A DNA stretch of 64,000 nucleotides from assembly GCA_015680685.1 (NCBI GenBank), contig MNCI01004863.1, positions 2,081 to 66,080 on the forward strand, given 5' to 3'. Origin of the DNA: Gnetum montanum. Lineage: Eukaryota; Streptophyta; Gnetopsida; Gnetales; Gnetaceae. How positions within the stretch are numbered: the first letter of the stretch is position 1; the number at the start of each line of letters is the position of its first letter. A program made the translations under genes and the position numbers. The notes under the pieces were generated by a model, which was not told the origin of the DNA, did no database searches, and was given only the letters and a program-made list of their open reading frames with translations. This document shows, piece by piece, positions 1 to 11,063 of the stretch.

Positions 1-858
1 CCACTAGGGTAACAATCACAATTCAGTTTCCACCCCAAGAATAGCCTATGAAGGACTTGATAATGTATAGTTTTTTGTGTACAGTTTGATTTTCTTCTAG
101 GATTGAGGTTTTTGTCCCATTACACCTTATGTTAAATGGGAATTTTCCTCAAAAAAGATTTCTATCCAGTTGTACAAACCCAATAAAAATTTTAGTATGT
201 TCCAGTTTAATATGAGGTTATTTAAACTCTTTTTGGGGGCAAAGATGTTGGCACATTTCAAGCCATTACATGGAGCAGAAGTTTCAGTCTATTTAAATAG
301 AAGGAAAGAGAATAAAAATAAAATGAAATAGGTGTAAAAATTCAGATGAGTTTTACCGTGATAAAACACATATTTTATTTTAAACCTTACATTGGGTAAA
401 GAATGTGATATTTCGGCATATTACATTCAACCAAACTCAGACTGGTTCAGCAGCGGTGGCGGACACGAGATTTACATGGCATGACCATACAAATATATCG
501 ATGAGAAACATTAACCAAGAATGGTGTCGGTCCTACTTTTACAGATTCACATTAAAGCCAATGAACAGAGAAAATTGGATTCTGTGGTAAGAAGAAACAG
601 TGTACTGCACTGAATGCTTTTAGAGACAGGGGCACATCTTGTGATGTCCAGGCATTGGAAAATCATTTTTGAAGCTAAAAAATGGTACACTTACTCTCAA
701 AAGAAATACGGTGGTTCATATCAATACAGCAACCAAAATAAGTGATGCTTGCTGATAAAATTTTGCCAAGAACCGCCAGGAATAACTTCATATTCTTCTT
801 TGGAATTTTGTCAAATACTTGCTACGCAGGGTTTCTTTTTTTTGTTTACACAGTGAGC
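1..858. other. unassigned AT-rich left edge
   Basis: I see no convincing gene here. Short open frames exist (for example 405-590 on plus), but none shows a recognisable domain, a plausible splice context or codon preference. The stretch directly adjoins the end of the two-exon minus-strand gene candidate, so part of it could be that gene's 3' untranslated region. Confidence 0.4.
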
Positions 859-1330
859 CTAATTCCTTGGCCAAAGGTTACAGTAAAATGAATGAAACAA
901 AGCGAAAATGTAGGCGATTACCATGCCTGCACCTATGCCTGCGATTCTGGATGGTTATCAACAAAAACAAAAAACAAAAACACAAATGCTGAGCGCTTCC
1001 TAGACATGGAAGGTGTCTGTTTTCTTTGCCAAAACAAGTGATAATCACGGACGCACTCACACGGTTGGCACTTTACGCACCGGACTTGAACGCCACCCAT
1101 GTATAGGAGCAGGACACCATCGCCGAGGGTTTACAGTTCCAAGCCATTTCACCGCCGATATGGGAGAAATAGCAACTGTTGCCGAGCTGTGCGTGGAACC
1201 AGTTCCAACTGCCATCATATTCTTGGAGGTTCAGTGGACGAGATGAGTTCGGTGGAGCGGAGCATAAGCTGCGGAGAAGGGCTGCATATAGGAGAAGCCA
1301 TTGGGCAACTCGGTTAACTGCAAATTGCAT
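859..1330 (-). CDS. candidate two-exon small gene, 109 aa, unknown function
   Basis: Exon 1 would run from an ATG at 1330 to 1081, an intron from 1080 to 939 (donor GTGCGTAAAG, acceptor after a T-rich stretch ending in CGCAG), and exon 2 from 938 to a TAG at 861-859. The two exons join in frame and give 109 residues. The N-terminus looks like a signal peptide or membrane anchor (WLLLYAALL, residues 11-19), the middle has several Cys and Trp, and the C-terminus has a hydrophobic stretch (GMVIAYIFALF). I do not recognise the family. The exon 1 region is clearly richer in GC and CpG than the surrounding repeats, which fits low-copy, less methylated DNA. All three frames are fairly open in exon 1; another minus frame starts MASPICSPSP and looks like a transit peptide but stops after 28 codons. 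The region could therefore be a promoter or a decayed first exon of another gene. The splice signals are seen; the gene is inference. Confidence 0.35.
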
Positions 1331-1645
1331 CTTCCACGATATCAGTCGACGTTGGAAAATTATTTACTTTCGGAATGTATATTTTCTCTCATCAGCCATC
1401 CCTTAAGTTAATTTTATATCCAATTATATTCTTTGTAAAAATCAAACGTGACGTTTCTAAAGCCTCAACTTAACAAGATGAACATTGGATATACATGCTG
1501 AACACCTACCTCTATATTAAAGATATATTCAAAGACAAAAATTCTTGGGATATTTGCCAAATATCATACATGAAGTAGACACTTGTCAGTTGCAGATTTT
1601 TTATCTATATGGTGGTTGAAACCACCCAAAATTGTTGTAACTTAC

Positions 1646-1717
1646 CTAACTTGTTGGGCAAGTAACCTCCTAACTTGTTGGCCAAGTAATCTCCTAATTT
1701 GTTGGCCAAGTTACTTG
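1646..1717 (+). repeat. 24-bp tandem repeat, three copies, in L0 U3
   Basis: Three adjacent units start at 1646, 1670 and 1694 with consensus CTAACTTGTTGGCCAAGTAA followed by YCTC. They lie 60-130 bases upstream of the TATA box, the position of enhancer repeats in LTR U3 regions. Confidence 0.75.
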
Positions 1718-1776
1718 GGAGAGAAGTTAGGTGAGATATTTTTGAATATGTAACTTTCCTACCTGCCTTGGAACCC

Positions 1777-1786
1777 TATAAAAAGG
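1777..1786 (+). promoter_or_regulatory. TATA box of L0
   Basis: TATAAAAAGG preceded by CCC, with an AATAAA signal at 1982-1987 downstream in the same orientation. Together they mark the likely U3/R boundary. Confidence 0.5.
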
Positions 1787-3059
1787 CTTTTGGGGGAGGA
1801 AAAAAAAAGGAATCTCAATTAGAATCTCATTTTTTTTAGAACCTCACATTGGGGTCTCATACATCACATTTTTGAGAAGACATTGGGATCACACTTGGGC
1901 TCTCACTCGGAGACATACTTGAGGTCTTGAGAAGAGCTTTGTAAAGAAATCGTGAACGATTGCTTGCAAGATGGCTTGCTAAATAAAGATTTCAGCCTCT
2001 TTGTCATGGTCCTATGGGTTATGTATTTTATTTTTTATTTTTTTAAATTGTTTAGCTGGTGGTTTAGATAGTATCATCCTTGGCAAGTAATTTTGGGATT
2101 TTTAGATTGCTCTTACTGTTCTTGTTGCCCGATAGAAATTTCTATTAAAATTTTTCCATAGAAGCGCTTGTGTTTAAAAGCCTTAAGAGCATTTTAGTAG
2201 TAAATTTTATTATTGTGCAACGTGTGGTAACTGCTATTGGGATTTTTGTAAGAGAGCCTCTGTTTGTAGTCACGTCGTTGAACAATTCAGTAGTCGAGAG
2301 GGTTCAGAAAATCTTTGGTATTTTGATGGGACTAGAATAGCTTCTTTTTACCTTTAAAGTGAATTCCCGTGGTATTTCAATCAGAAATTATCTTTTAAAG
2401 GTTCTGTTTGAATGCAATCGTTGACATCTATTATCTAGTCAAAATGGAGTCTCGTACATGGTAGTTTACATAGCAATTTTTGGTAGCATAATAGGATTGT
2501 CTTGAAGATATTGCCTGTTTGAGCCTTGGAAGTTAGAAGAATTCGTAGATATTGAATTTGGGATAGCTTTATTGCGAAGTGTTTACTCGTGTCATTTTAC
2601 CTTGTTTAAATATTTGAGGTCTACACAAATCTGCTTTCTTTTCTTTTCTGCTTATTTCCATCGAATCTTGCTCTATTTCTAGTTTTCTTGTGGAACTATC
2701 TCTTTCTCTGGGGAAAATTAGGAGTAGATTGCGGAGTTGTGCTCAAATGTTTTTGCAAAATTTTATTTGTTACAAGTAGGTATTATAAGGACCGCGTAGA
2801 CTAGGCAGTTGAACAAAATAGGAAATTTTCAAGAACTCACAGTACTTGGCAAAGTTGGCTGAATCTCTTTAAAGTAAGTCATTTGTAGTTTACACGCAAC
2901 GCAATCGTTACATTTCTCGCAACCGCACGCCGCAACAGCACACACACATACTCACATTAACTACTGAGTTTATTTGGAGGTATCTGGGCCTTGGTGTTGC
3001 CAGAGACTAGCAGACACCTAAATCCTATTCGAGGACACTCGTTGGCGGTCGCGTCCCAA

Positions 3060-5950
3060 ATGGTCGCCAACAAAAATAAATATGAAGAAAACCTCCATAC
3101 ACTAAGTTTCAAAAAGATGAGAATGTTGAATGTGAAAAATTAAAGATACCAGATAAGTATGAACCTAAATTGCTAAAACTAAAATCCTTCCTAGATGCAC
3201 TCGAATATGCTTTTCTAAATAACAAAAAGTAAATTATTGTAAATGTCAATCTTGATAAGAAATAGAAGAGAAGATTATTAGAAGTGATAAATAAATTACC
3301 AACTATGTTTGCATGGTCTTATGATGAAATTATTGGCATCTTTTTATGAATTTTTCCACATAGTATCTACACCGATCTAGTTATTAAGCCGTGACATCAA
3401 CCTCAATGAGGATTGAACCTAGAACATAAAGAAGTTATTAAATAAGAACTAGAGAAACAACTAAAGGTAGGGTTCATTTATCCTATTGCAAATACTAAAT
3501 GGGTTAGCTCATTAGTCATTGTTCTAAAGAATGATGACAAGTTGAGGGTCTATATAGATTTTTTACTATTGAATATGATGACATTCAAAAACCATCTTCC
3601 TTTGCCATTTGTTGATCAAGTTCTAGATACTATTGTGAGGCATTAGTATTATAACTTTTTGGATGGGCACTATGACTACAACCAAATTCGTATCACATGA
3701 GAATATCAAGAAAAGACAGCCTTCACTTGCCTATGGGAAATGTTCGCATATAGGCAAATGACATTCGGTTTATATAATGCTGCAATAACATTCCAAAGAC
3801 TTGTCCTTATCATTTTCTAAAAATAGATTGGTAATTTAGTTGAGGTATTTATAAATTATTTTTCTAGTTATGTACTTGACTTCAAGAAAGCTTTGAACTA
3901 CCTTGATCAAGTTTTGAAACAATGAGTTAAACAAATTTAAAGTTTAATTGGTAGAAGAGCCATTTAGTAGTCCAAAAGGGCATAGTTCTATGACACAAGA
4001 TATCCTATAAGGGAATACAGGTAGATCCAAATAAAATTAGAGTCATCCATAAGATTACCCAAAGATAAAAAATAATTAAGAATATTAGATCATTTCTTGG
4101 TCATATAGGATATTATAGAAGATTTATTGATGATTTTTCAAAGATTGTAAAACTGCTTGTGGAACTAACAAAGAAAGATGCACCATTTCAAGGGTTTGAA
4201 TAGTGTGAAAAGGCATTTAAGATTTTGAAATAGAAACTAATCAAGACACCCATCCTTAGAGCTTTGAATTAGTTTAGACCTTTTCACATCATCACTGACA
4301 CTTCAAACTATGCATTAGGAGCAATGTTAACGTAGCTAGATGATCAAAAGTGACCATACTACATATACTATATTAGGAGAAGAATTACTAAGGCATAACT
4401 TAACTATACCATAATAGAAAAGGACCTTATGGCTATGGTATATGCACTTGAAAAATTTCAACATGTTGTGCTCAGGTATTCAATCTATGTTCATACTAGC
4501 CATAGTACAATTTGATTTTTAGTGAATAAATTAGTAGTTAGCCCAAGAGCGATAAGATGTCTCGTTATATTACAAAAATTTATCATAACAATAATTGATA
4601 GGAAATGAATATAAAATGTTATAACTGATTACATATTAAGACTAAGATGGAATTTCTAATAAAATCTAGAACCATTATTAGATCAATTTTCTATTGAAAT
4701 CCTATTTACAAGATTAGCAGTGATTGTGAATTCAACAGCAAGGAAATGGACTCTTGATTATATGACTTATCTAACTATATAAGAACTTCTTGATGAATGG
4801 GATAAAAAATTAGAGAAAACATTTTTTTCATAGGGTAAAAAAATATGTGGAATTAAAGGAAATTTTTATAAGATTTATGCAAATCATTTAATATGATGAT
4901 ATGTTCCAAAGGAAAATCAACAAAGGTCATGCAAGATGCACATGAAGGACCATACGATGGTCATTAAGTAGGAAAAATAACAATAATAAAATTTCTGATG
5001 ATAGGTGACTTTTGACTTTTTATATTCAAGGATGCACATCAGTCTGTACAATCTTGTAAAAGATATCAAAAGGATGAAGAATTGATAGGTAGAAATGAAG
5101 GACCACAATAATGAATATACTCATTAGAAATGTTCAATATTTGGGAATTTGATTTTATGGGATCCATCACATTAATGTCAAATGAAACGTTCTACATTAT
5201 TGAGAATGTTGATTATTGTACCAAGTAGGTAGAAGTAGATGTAGTTGCATAGTTACAATAGCTATGAAATTTTTTTAACAACATGTTGTGAATAGATTTG
5301 GAGTATCAAGAATATTAATTTCAAATAACAGAACTTATTTCACTAGAGCTACATTTCAAAAGTTATTGCAATACTTTGGAATGAATCACAAACTCACTAC
5401 ATCTTATCATCCTTAAGCAAATGATCAAGCTGAAGTAACTAATAAAGAAATTGCTTAAATATTAACTATAACTATTAGTAGATAAAGAAAGGACTAGAAC
5501 ACTAAGCTTAATGATGATCTATGGGCATAATGATCTACTTGAAAACTTCCTATAAGATATTCTCTATATGAATTCGTTTATGATAAATTACCTACCCTAC
5601 CATTCCAAGTAGATATAAATATACTAACTACCTATGTACTTGAGTTAGAATTAGACCTATCCCAAATTAAATAATTAATGAACCTTAATTTATTGGATGA
5701 AAAATTATTATTATCCCAAATGAGCAATGAGATTCATAAGAAGTATTCCAAACATAGATATGATCCTAAGATTAGCCAAGTTTCTATTAGGATTAGAAAT
5801 AAAGTCCTTTATTATAACCCAAACCATGTCATCCAAAGGATGAAGTTTCAAAATTTATGGAAATGATCCTCTATAGTTCACGCCACATACTAATTAGGTG
5901 CCATGCAAATATATTAGTTAGCTTATTCATAGAAATTAATTCTTTTCAAC
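3060..5950 (+). pseudogene. pol: A1 pol remnant (Athila-like RT, RNase H, integrase)
   Basis: This is the decayed polymerase of the outer Athila-like element. Reading across many stops, the RT part shows VGFIYPI at about 3460, VYIDF at about 3550, LPFVDQVLD at about 3600 and the GYNQI-like DYNQIRI at about 3680. The normally invariant FMDD motif reads as VFINYF near 3850, so the two catalytic aspartates are lost. RNase H follows to about 4560, then the integrase zinc-finger region (AHEGPYDGH near 4940), core and a GPY-like C-terminus near 5850. The closest relative in the window is the A2 pol at 16980-19590, which is better preserved. Gag and protease are missing upstream. I place it in the same element as the ORF at 55752-57294 and the LTR at 57524-58371, because the spacer pieces between the nested insertions match the A2 spacer in order. 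Confidence 0.8.
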
Positions 5951-6777
5951 ATTCAACAAGTCAAACCATTCCATAACTTTTCATCTCCAAGAGAAGCTAC
6001 CATGTTTTTCAACCCACTCACTTTCCACTGAATCTTCTAGATTTCTATCTTCAACAATAGTCATGAGGGTGTCATCTCTTATCCTAGGCACCAGTCAACC
6101 ATTTTACATTTTTCTTCATTTCTTACTCTTTTTCTAAATGCTTTAATTTCTTTTCTCTTTTTCAACATTTTTCAAGATTTCTTATCATTTTTTCTCATTC
6201 TTTAATATCTTTCAAGTCCTTTATATAATTATTTTTATCTTGTATATCTTTCAAGTTCTTTATACAATCCTTTTTATCTTGTATATCTTTCAAGTTCTTT
6301 ATACAATTATTTTTATCTTGTATATCTTTCATTCTTTCTATAATTATTCTATTTTTAATGTACACAGTTTTATTAATTTTTCTAATTAAGTATCAAAAAA
6401 TTAGGATGTAGTTGCAACAATAATAACTTTACCCTATGTTATCAAATCATTGAAGGACTAACTATCTATATAGTGAGATATAATCATTCATCTACTCATT
6501 TCCAATAGTAAGAGGTTCTTACCATAGACATAATGATATTTCTATCATACTAAAACTAAAATAAACATGTGATCATTATATCTAAATGTGAAGGTGAAAA
6601 ACCAAGAGTAAATGAAAAGGGAATGATATCAAGGAGATTTCTAGATTATTTAATGCTACTACTATGAGTCTTATTACATTGTTAAGTTGTACTATTTACT
6701 TGATTTCAAAAAAAAATAGAAGCATGTTTTAAAATCAGTGTTATCTTATGATGTCATTGGAAATATATGTTACCCAT
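5951..6777 (+). other. A1 post-pol spacer, left piece
   Basis: This is untranslated sequence after the A1 integrase. A phrase near 6060 (TAGTCATGAGGGTGTCATC) aligns with AGTCATGGGGGAGATGGCC at the same position after the A2 integrase. It ends at 6777, where C1 inserted; the last five bases CCCAT (6773-6777) are the C1 target duplication. The continuation lies at 28083. It contains a 39-bp tandem repeat but no gene. Confidence 0.65.
6210..6326 (+). repeat. 39-bp tandem repeat, three copies
   Basis: Units start at 6210, 6249 and 6288; each is TTTCAAGTYCTTTATAYAAT followed by YMTTTTTATCTTGTATATC. A partial fourth unit follows to about 6350. The array is AT-rich and noncoding. Confidence 0.8.
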
Positions 6778-7281
6778 TATAATGTCTTGTTATTTGTTAA
6801 GGGTGGAAACAAATTGTAACAATGTAATTAACCTTCAAAAGAATTACACCTTGTTATGAGGAGTTACGATTATTCATGTATCCCTTGGGAAAACATTTGA
6901 CCTATGCCATTTAAGGTTGGGTTTAGAGGTCATGCTATCTTGAATTTGTGTAGCCTAGAAAGGCAAGTGATGGGAGCCAGGTGAAGCAGAACAAGAAGGA
7001 ACTAATCATCCCTTAGCTAGATAGAGTAACAATGGTGGAAATGCTGAATTACCTTAGGCTTAAGTGGCATGAGAAGATAGCCCAGAGGGTGTTACAGTAC
7101 TCTCTTCTATTAATAAAAATTTTTCTATTTTTCTTTTCTATTCTATAGTACCAATTATTTATTTATCGATTAATTTATTTATTAAGTATTTATGATGTTT
7201 CCATTATACTATTTAAGAAAACAATGAATGTGATAAATTAAGCGATTGTACTTTTATGACATTCAAGAATCAGATGTCATA
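6778..7281 (+). repeat. C1 5' LTR
   Basis: Starts TATAATGTC (TG mutated to TA compared with TGTAATGTT in the 3' copy) and ends GATGTCATA against GATGTCACA. Long shared blocks include AACAAATTGTAACAATGTAA and AGTTACGATTATTCATGTAT. The copies are 504 and 506 bp. Confidence 0.85.
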
Positions 7282-7283
7282 TT

Positions 7284-7295
7284 TGGTATCAAAGC
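7284..7295 (+). other. C1 primer binding site (tRNA-iMet type)
   Basis: TGGTATCAAAGC lies two bases after the 5' LTR. It differs by one base from TGGTATCAGAGC, the complement of the initiator methionine tRNA 3' end used by many plant retrotransposons. Confidence 0.8.
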
Positions 7296-7758
7296 AAATC
7301 ATAATTCAGGAGCCTAAGTGGAAGAAAAACATTATATTAGTATTATTATTGTAAAACACAAGTACATCTAAGAAAAATGCCCAAATGGAAGAAAAATATT
7401 ATTTTATTTTTTATTGTGTAACAGGAGTACATCCAAGCAAAATACAAAAAGGGAAGAAGTGGAATACAAGAATGAGAAAGATGTAAAGAAAACAACAATG
7501 ATCATTGTTTGCAACCAAATGAGTCAAGGAGATTTGTGACTATCTTCAATTATGTTTCCCTTTCTTCATCAATGTTAAGCACTACCTTACATCCAACCAA
7601 TCCATCACACAATTATTTGATGTACTCAGTCCTTGTTGCAGCCGTTGATTTCTCCTTTCTCTTAAGTTGGGTATTCAACATATTTATCTAAATTGACCAA
7701 TCATCCATGTCCTTTTTTCATTCTTGCTCTTATATCTACACAAACAAGACTAAAATTA

Positions 7759-9643
7759 TCAGTTGTAAACAAAAAGAGAAAAAGGAAAGAGAAAATAATA
7801 AATATTAGTTACCTGAAACTGATCATTGTCAATTTGGAGGAACCATTCACATGTCTCCAAATGATGAGCCAAGCACGTTGCACTCTCCAATTCTCCTAAG
7901 AGTTGCTCTAGATCTTTGACATCTTTTTGAGCATTCTCAAGAATTAGATGCAAAGATGATGGAACTCTAGCCTGTAGTAAATCATAATCTATCATGAAGT
8001 TGCATGACTGAGACTTCCATAAATTGTAGACATCCTCACAAACAAAATAGGGTTTGTTATTAGAAATCCACTGAAAAAGACATCCAAGAAGCATGAGTTC
8101 TTCTTGTTCAACCACCACTATCTATCCCATAAAATAAGGAGAACCCAAGATAGAAAAAGAAAGAATCACTAGAATAGACTCAGGAGTTGGTGTCGGCACT
8201 ATCTATGGAAAGGAACCTCTTACAGGTGTCACAAAAAAAGAAGGAATGCCAAGTGATCTAGATGTTGAAATGAAAGTTGGTTTGGAAGTGGTGCTTGCAT
8301 CATCTCTGTTAATTTGTCAGATAAAGTACTACTGCTACATAGAAATTTGTAACACAAAAATAGATCATTATACAAGATACAAGAAAGGAAAACGGGAAGT
8401 ATTCAAACCTTCAAATAATTAAAACTTACCTCTGGTTGCTTTCCTTTATCTTTTCTTGTACTTTGTTGTTGAGTTTGCTATTGGTATTGTTGTTGAGCCT
8501 ATTGTTGGACTTGTTATCTTACAACTACTAGAACACCAGAACCTTGCCCAATATGTTGCCTCTACACACACACACACACACACATATATATGCCTTGGGA
8601 GTGGTAAGTGTGATTTATTCTTATGGTTGAACCATACCAAAGGTTGAAGTACCTTGAACACCTTTACCATGTGCAGCTTCAACCTAGGCACTCTAAATTG
8701 GTTCATTTTGTAGTCTAGATTGCACTATCAAATACATAAAATAAAGACATAATCAACAATAAGGAAACAATATATACATGAAAATACCTCATTGGTTTCC
8801 TCTTGATTCTAAGCCTAATATAAATCTATCTAACCTTTCTTGGCATTTGTGATCCTACACCTTATAACTTTCTCATCTTCAAGAAATTAAAGACATAATC
8901 AAGAACTGTAATGACTAAAACATTTATTTGGATTGTCATAACTTAAGATCAAACACATGAACAAGGGTACACAACATATGGTATAACATTTGGTAGGATT
9001 TTTCTGGGCAACAATAACTTCAATCATTACATTATACCAGGTAGAGAAATAAGACAACAACCAATCATAAACTCTACCACTTATGGCACCATGAAGTATG
9101 TAAATGGAATAAGAATTAACATAGGATTGGTGTTTATATCACAAAACCTTGCTATAGATGATTAGATATAATTCAAAGTGAACCTCATTGATGAAATTTC
9201 CATGAACAAATTGTCTCTTGCCAATAGCAGAATCAATAACATAATTAGATAATTCCTTTTTGTAAAATGATTTATATTTTTTGAAAGGAAATTGATGGAA
9301 TTAAAGGATCCTTCCATCACTGAAAACCCAAGGCTATTCAAATAACAAAAGGAAGGAATGTTATTGCTTCAAAAACTAACTAGGAAGTGGAACTTTTCTT
9401 ACTATTATACTATTCACATCATTCCATGAGAACACCTTTGCAATGGGAGAGTTTAAAAATTAGGAAGACAAGTAAATTAGATAACCTTGAATTTTTAAGG
9501 TACTGAAACCCCTTCTTCCAAAGTAAGCTAAAAACATAATTGAAAGGAGAGAGTACATTATTTTGATATAAAATAATAGTGGTCAATTGAGAGCTACCTG
9601 AAAGAGCTTGACGTTGAGGTGAAGCCTAATGCTTTGCAGCCAT
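7759..9643 (-). pseudogene. antisense fragment of an intron-containing gene, function unknown
   Basis: Several exon-like blocks lie on the minus strand inside the C1 leader. A start block at 9643-9598 begins MAAKH, reads on through one TAG as ASPQRQALS, and ends at CAG|GTAGCT. A Q-rich block at about 8706-8430 (AQQQYQ, TQQQSTRKDKGKQPE) ends at AG|GTAAGT and becomes open if its TAG codons are read as former CAG. A P/S/T-rich block follows at about 8330-8165. The longest block, about 8118-7813, encodes an aromatic- and Leu-rich stretch (LFQWISNNKPYF, then VPSSLHLILENAQKDV) and ends at CAG|GTAACT. I do not recognise the protein. Introns are retained, so this is not a processed mRNA copy; it looks like genomic DNA picked up by C1 or by another mobile element nested in its leader. 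A (CA)n run interrupts one block. The function is not inferable. Confidence 0.5.
8564..8583 (+). repeat. (AC)n microsatellite
   Basis: About ten AC units followed by a short AT run, lying between two exon-like blocks of the antisense gene fragment. Confidence 0.85.
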
Positions 9644-11063
9644 GATGAGGATGGTTAAAATCCTTTGATGGTAGAAAATCTTCAAGCTTCTTTGCTAATA
9701 GAATCCTTCAATCTTCTATTGATATTGAGTTGTGATGGGCAAAGTCTTTCTCATATTTAAAATACAACAATAAGAATCTTCGCTAGAGTAAAGAGGAAGC
9801 TTTAACTTAAGTTAATCAATGATTTAATAAAGCTAATTCTTAATTTTTATAACTTTGTGATTTATAGGTTCATTAAAATAACATTAACTCTATCTCAATG
9901 TGTAGTGCTCTTCAAGATGATTCCAATGGTACTAGTTTCATCAAAATCTGACAGTTTGGGACATATGGCAATTCTTAGGTTATGTACAATTTTAAAATTA
10001 AAAAAGTATATATATTTTTAAATTTAATTATGAAAAAATGCTATTTTAAAATAAAAATTTTAATTTAAAAAATAGTGGGGCCAAAGGTCTCAAGTTCAAT
10101 TCCAAGCCCTAACTTTTTAAAATTTTATATTTAAAATATTAAAAAAAAAAAACCAAACCCTCAGCAAGGCTACAACCGATCCTTTTACCAATCATGCTAC
10201 TAACCAAGGGCTAGCCCAAGGGCAACCCCACACTACACATCACCTATTCCTATTATGCCTGTGCCTAGCTGCACCCACTGCTATGCTTTTGCATGCTGTT
10301 GTGGCCTACAACTACCACCATGCCTAAAACCTACATCGTCTGCTACTCTAGTTTCTCCATGTTGTCTACCTATGCATGCATCCATGGCCACATTTAGAGT
10401 TGCAAATCACCACCACTAGTGCACCATCGTGGTTGTTACTATTGTCATCCTTACTACCGCTCAACGAGAAAATTCTTCGTTAGTAGAAAGAAAATTCAAA
10501 ATTTTCATCAACTGATGAAAATTTTGAAATGCCCATTAGCTAATGAAAATTTTAAAATTTTCATCATCAAATCATCAATTTAAATTAAGAATGCACAAAA
10601 GTATTTTTAAAATTTCAAAATTGGAACCTTGTTAACAATGGGTATAGAAACTTCATCATTAAGCACACTCATCTTGGGGTAGAACTAGGATGGGTGACCT
10701 CTTGAGAAGTCTTGAAAAACATGCAAGTTTTTGTAAATTTAAAACAACTATAAATTTTAAATTCAGAGTTCATTTTTAACCAAACAAAAATTTGTTCCAA
10801 TAGATTTGAACCTTTCAAACTCTTGGAACTATCAAATTTAGATTTTGAATTATAGAAAATTAGCATTTTAATCCCATCATTTAAGATCCCAAAAATAATT
10901 AGGATTTGATGCATGAGAAGAAATCCATGATAATTTCAACCTCTTTTGCAACCAATTAACTATTTTGAGATGCATAAAAAGGGCATAGAGGACAAGGATT
11001 ACCAACATACCTGATTTCTTCAACTTACCAATGTCCATAACCTAAAGAATAAATTGGAGAGTA
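9644..11063 (+). other. C1 leader, remainder
   Basis: I see no gene here. The stretch is AT-rich noncoding sequence leading to the gag start, with a C-rich patch at about 10160-10440 and a cluster of perfect inverted repeats at 10495-10564. It is probably part of the long C1 5' untranslated region, although another small nested insertion cannot be excluded. Confidence 0.45.
10495..10564. repeat. two adjacent palindromes
   Basis: The first, 10495-10528, has 16-bp perfect arms around AC (arm TTCAAAATTTTCATCA). The second, 10543-10564, is a perfect 22-nt palindrome (ATGAAAATTTT and its complement). Both use the same GATGAAAATTTT word, in four alternating orientations. Confidence 0.85.

Larger units (their letters stand above)
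1610..2980 (+). repeat. LTR-like segment (L0), family unknown
   Basis: The segment begins TGGTGGTTGAAACCACC, a near-palindrome, carries a 24-bp triple repeat, a TATA box at 1777-1786 and an AATAAA signal at 1982-1987 about 200 bases downstream, followed by a long T-rich region. That order (U3 repeats, TATA, R with polyadenylation signal, long U5) is typical of a plant retrotransposon LTR. No second copy is present in the window, so both ends are estimates and it may be a solo or truncated LTR. It abuts the A1 pol remnant but does not resemble the A1 LTR at 57524-58371, so it is probably not part of that element. The 3' end is especially uncertain. Confidence 0.4.

Noticed and set aside
7284-7295. 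tRNA-like sequence
   Set aside because: It is only the 12-base complement of the tRNA-iMet 3' end, i.e. a primer site; no cloverleaf surrounds it.
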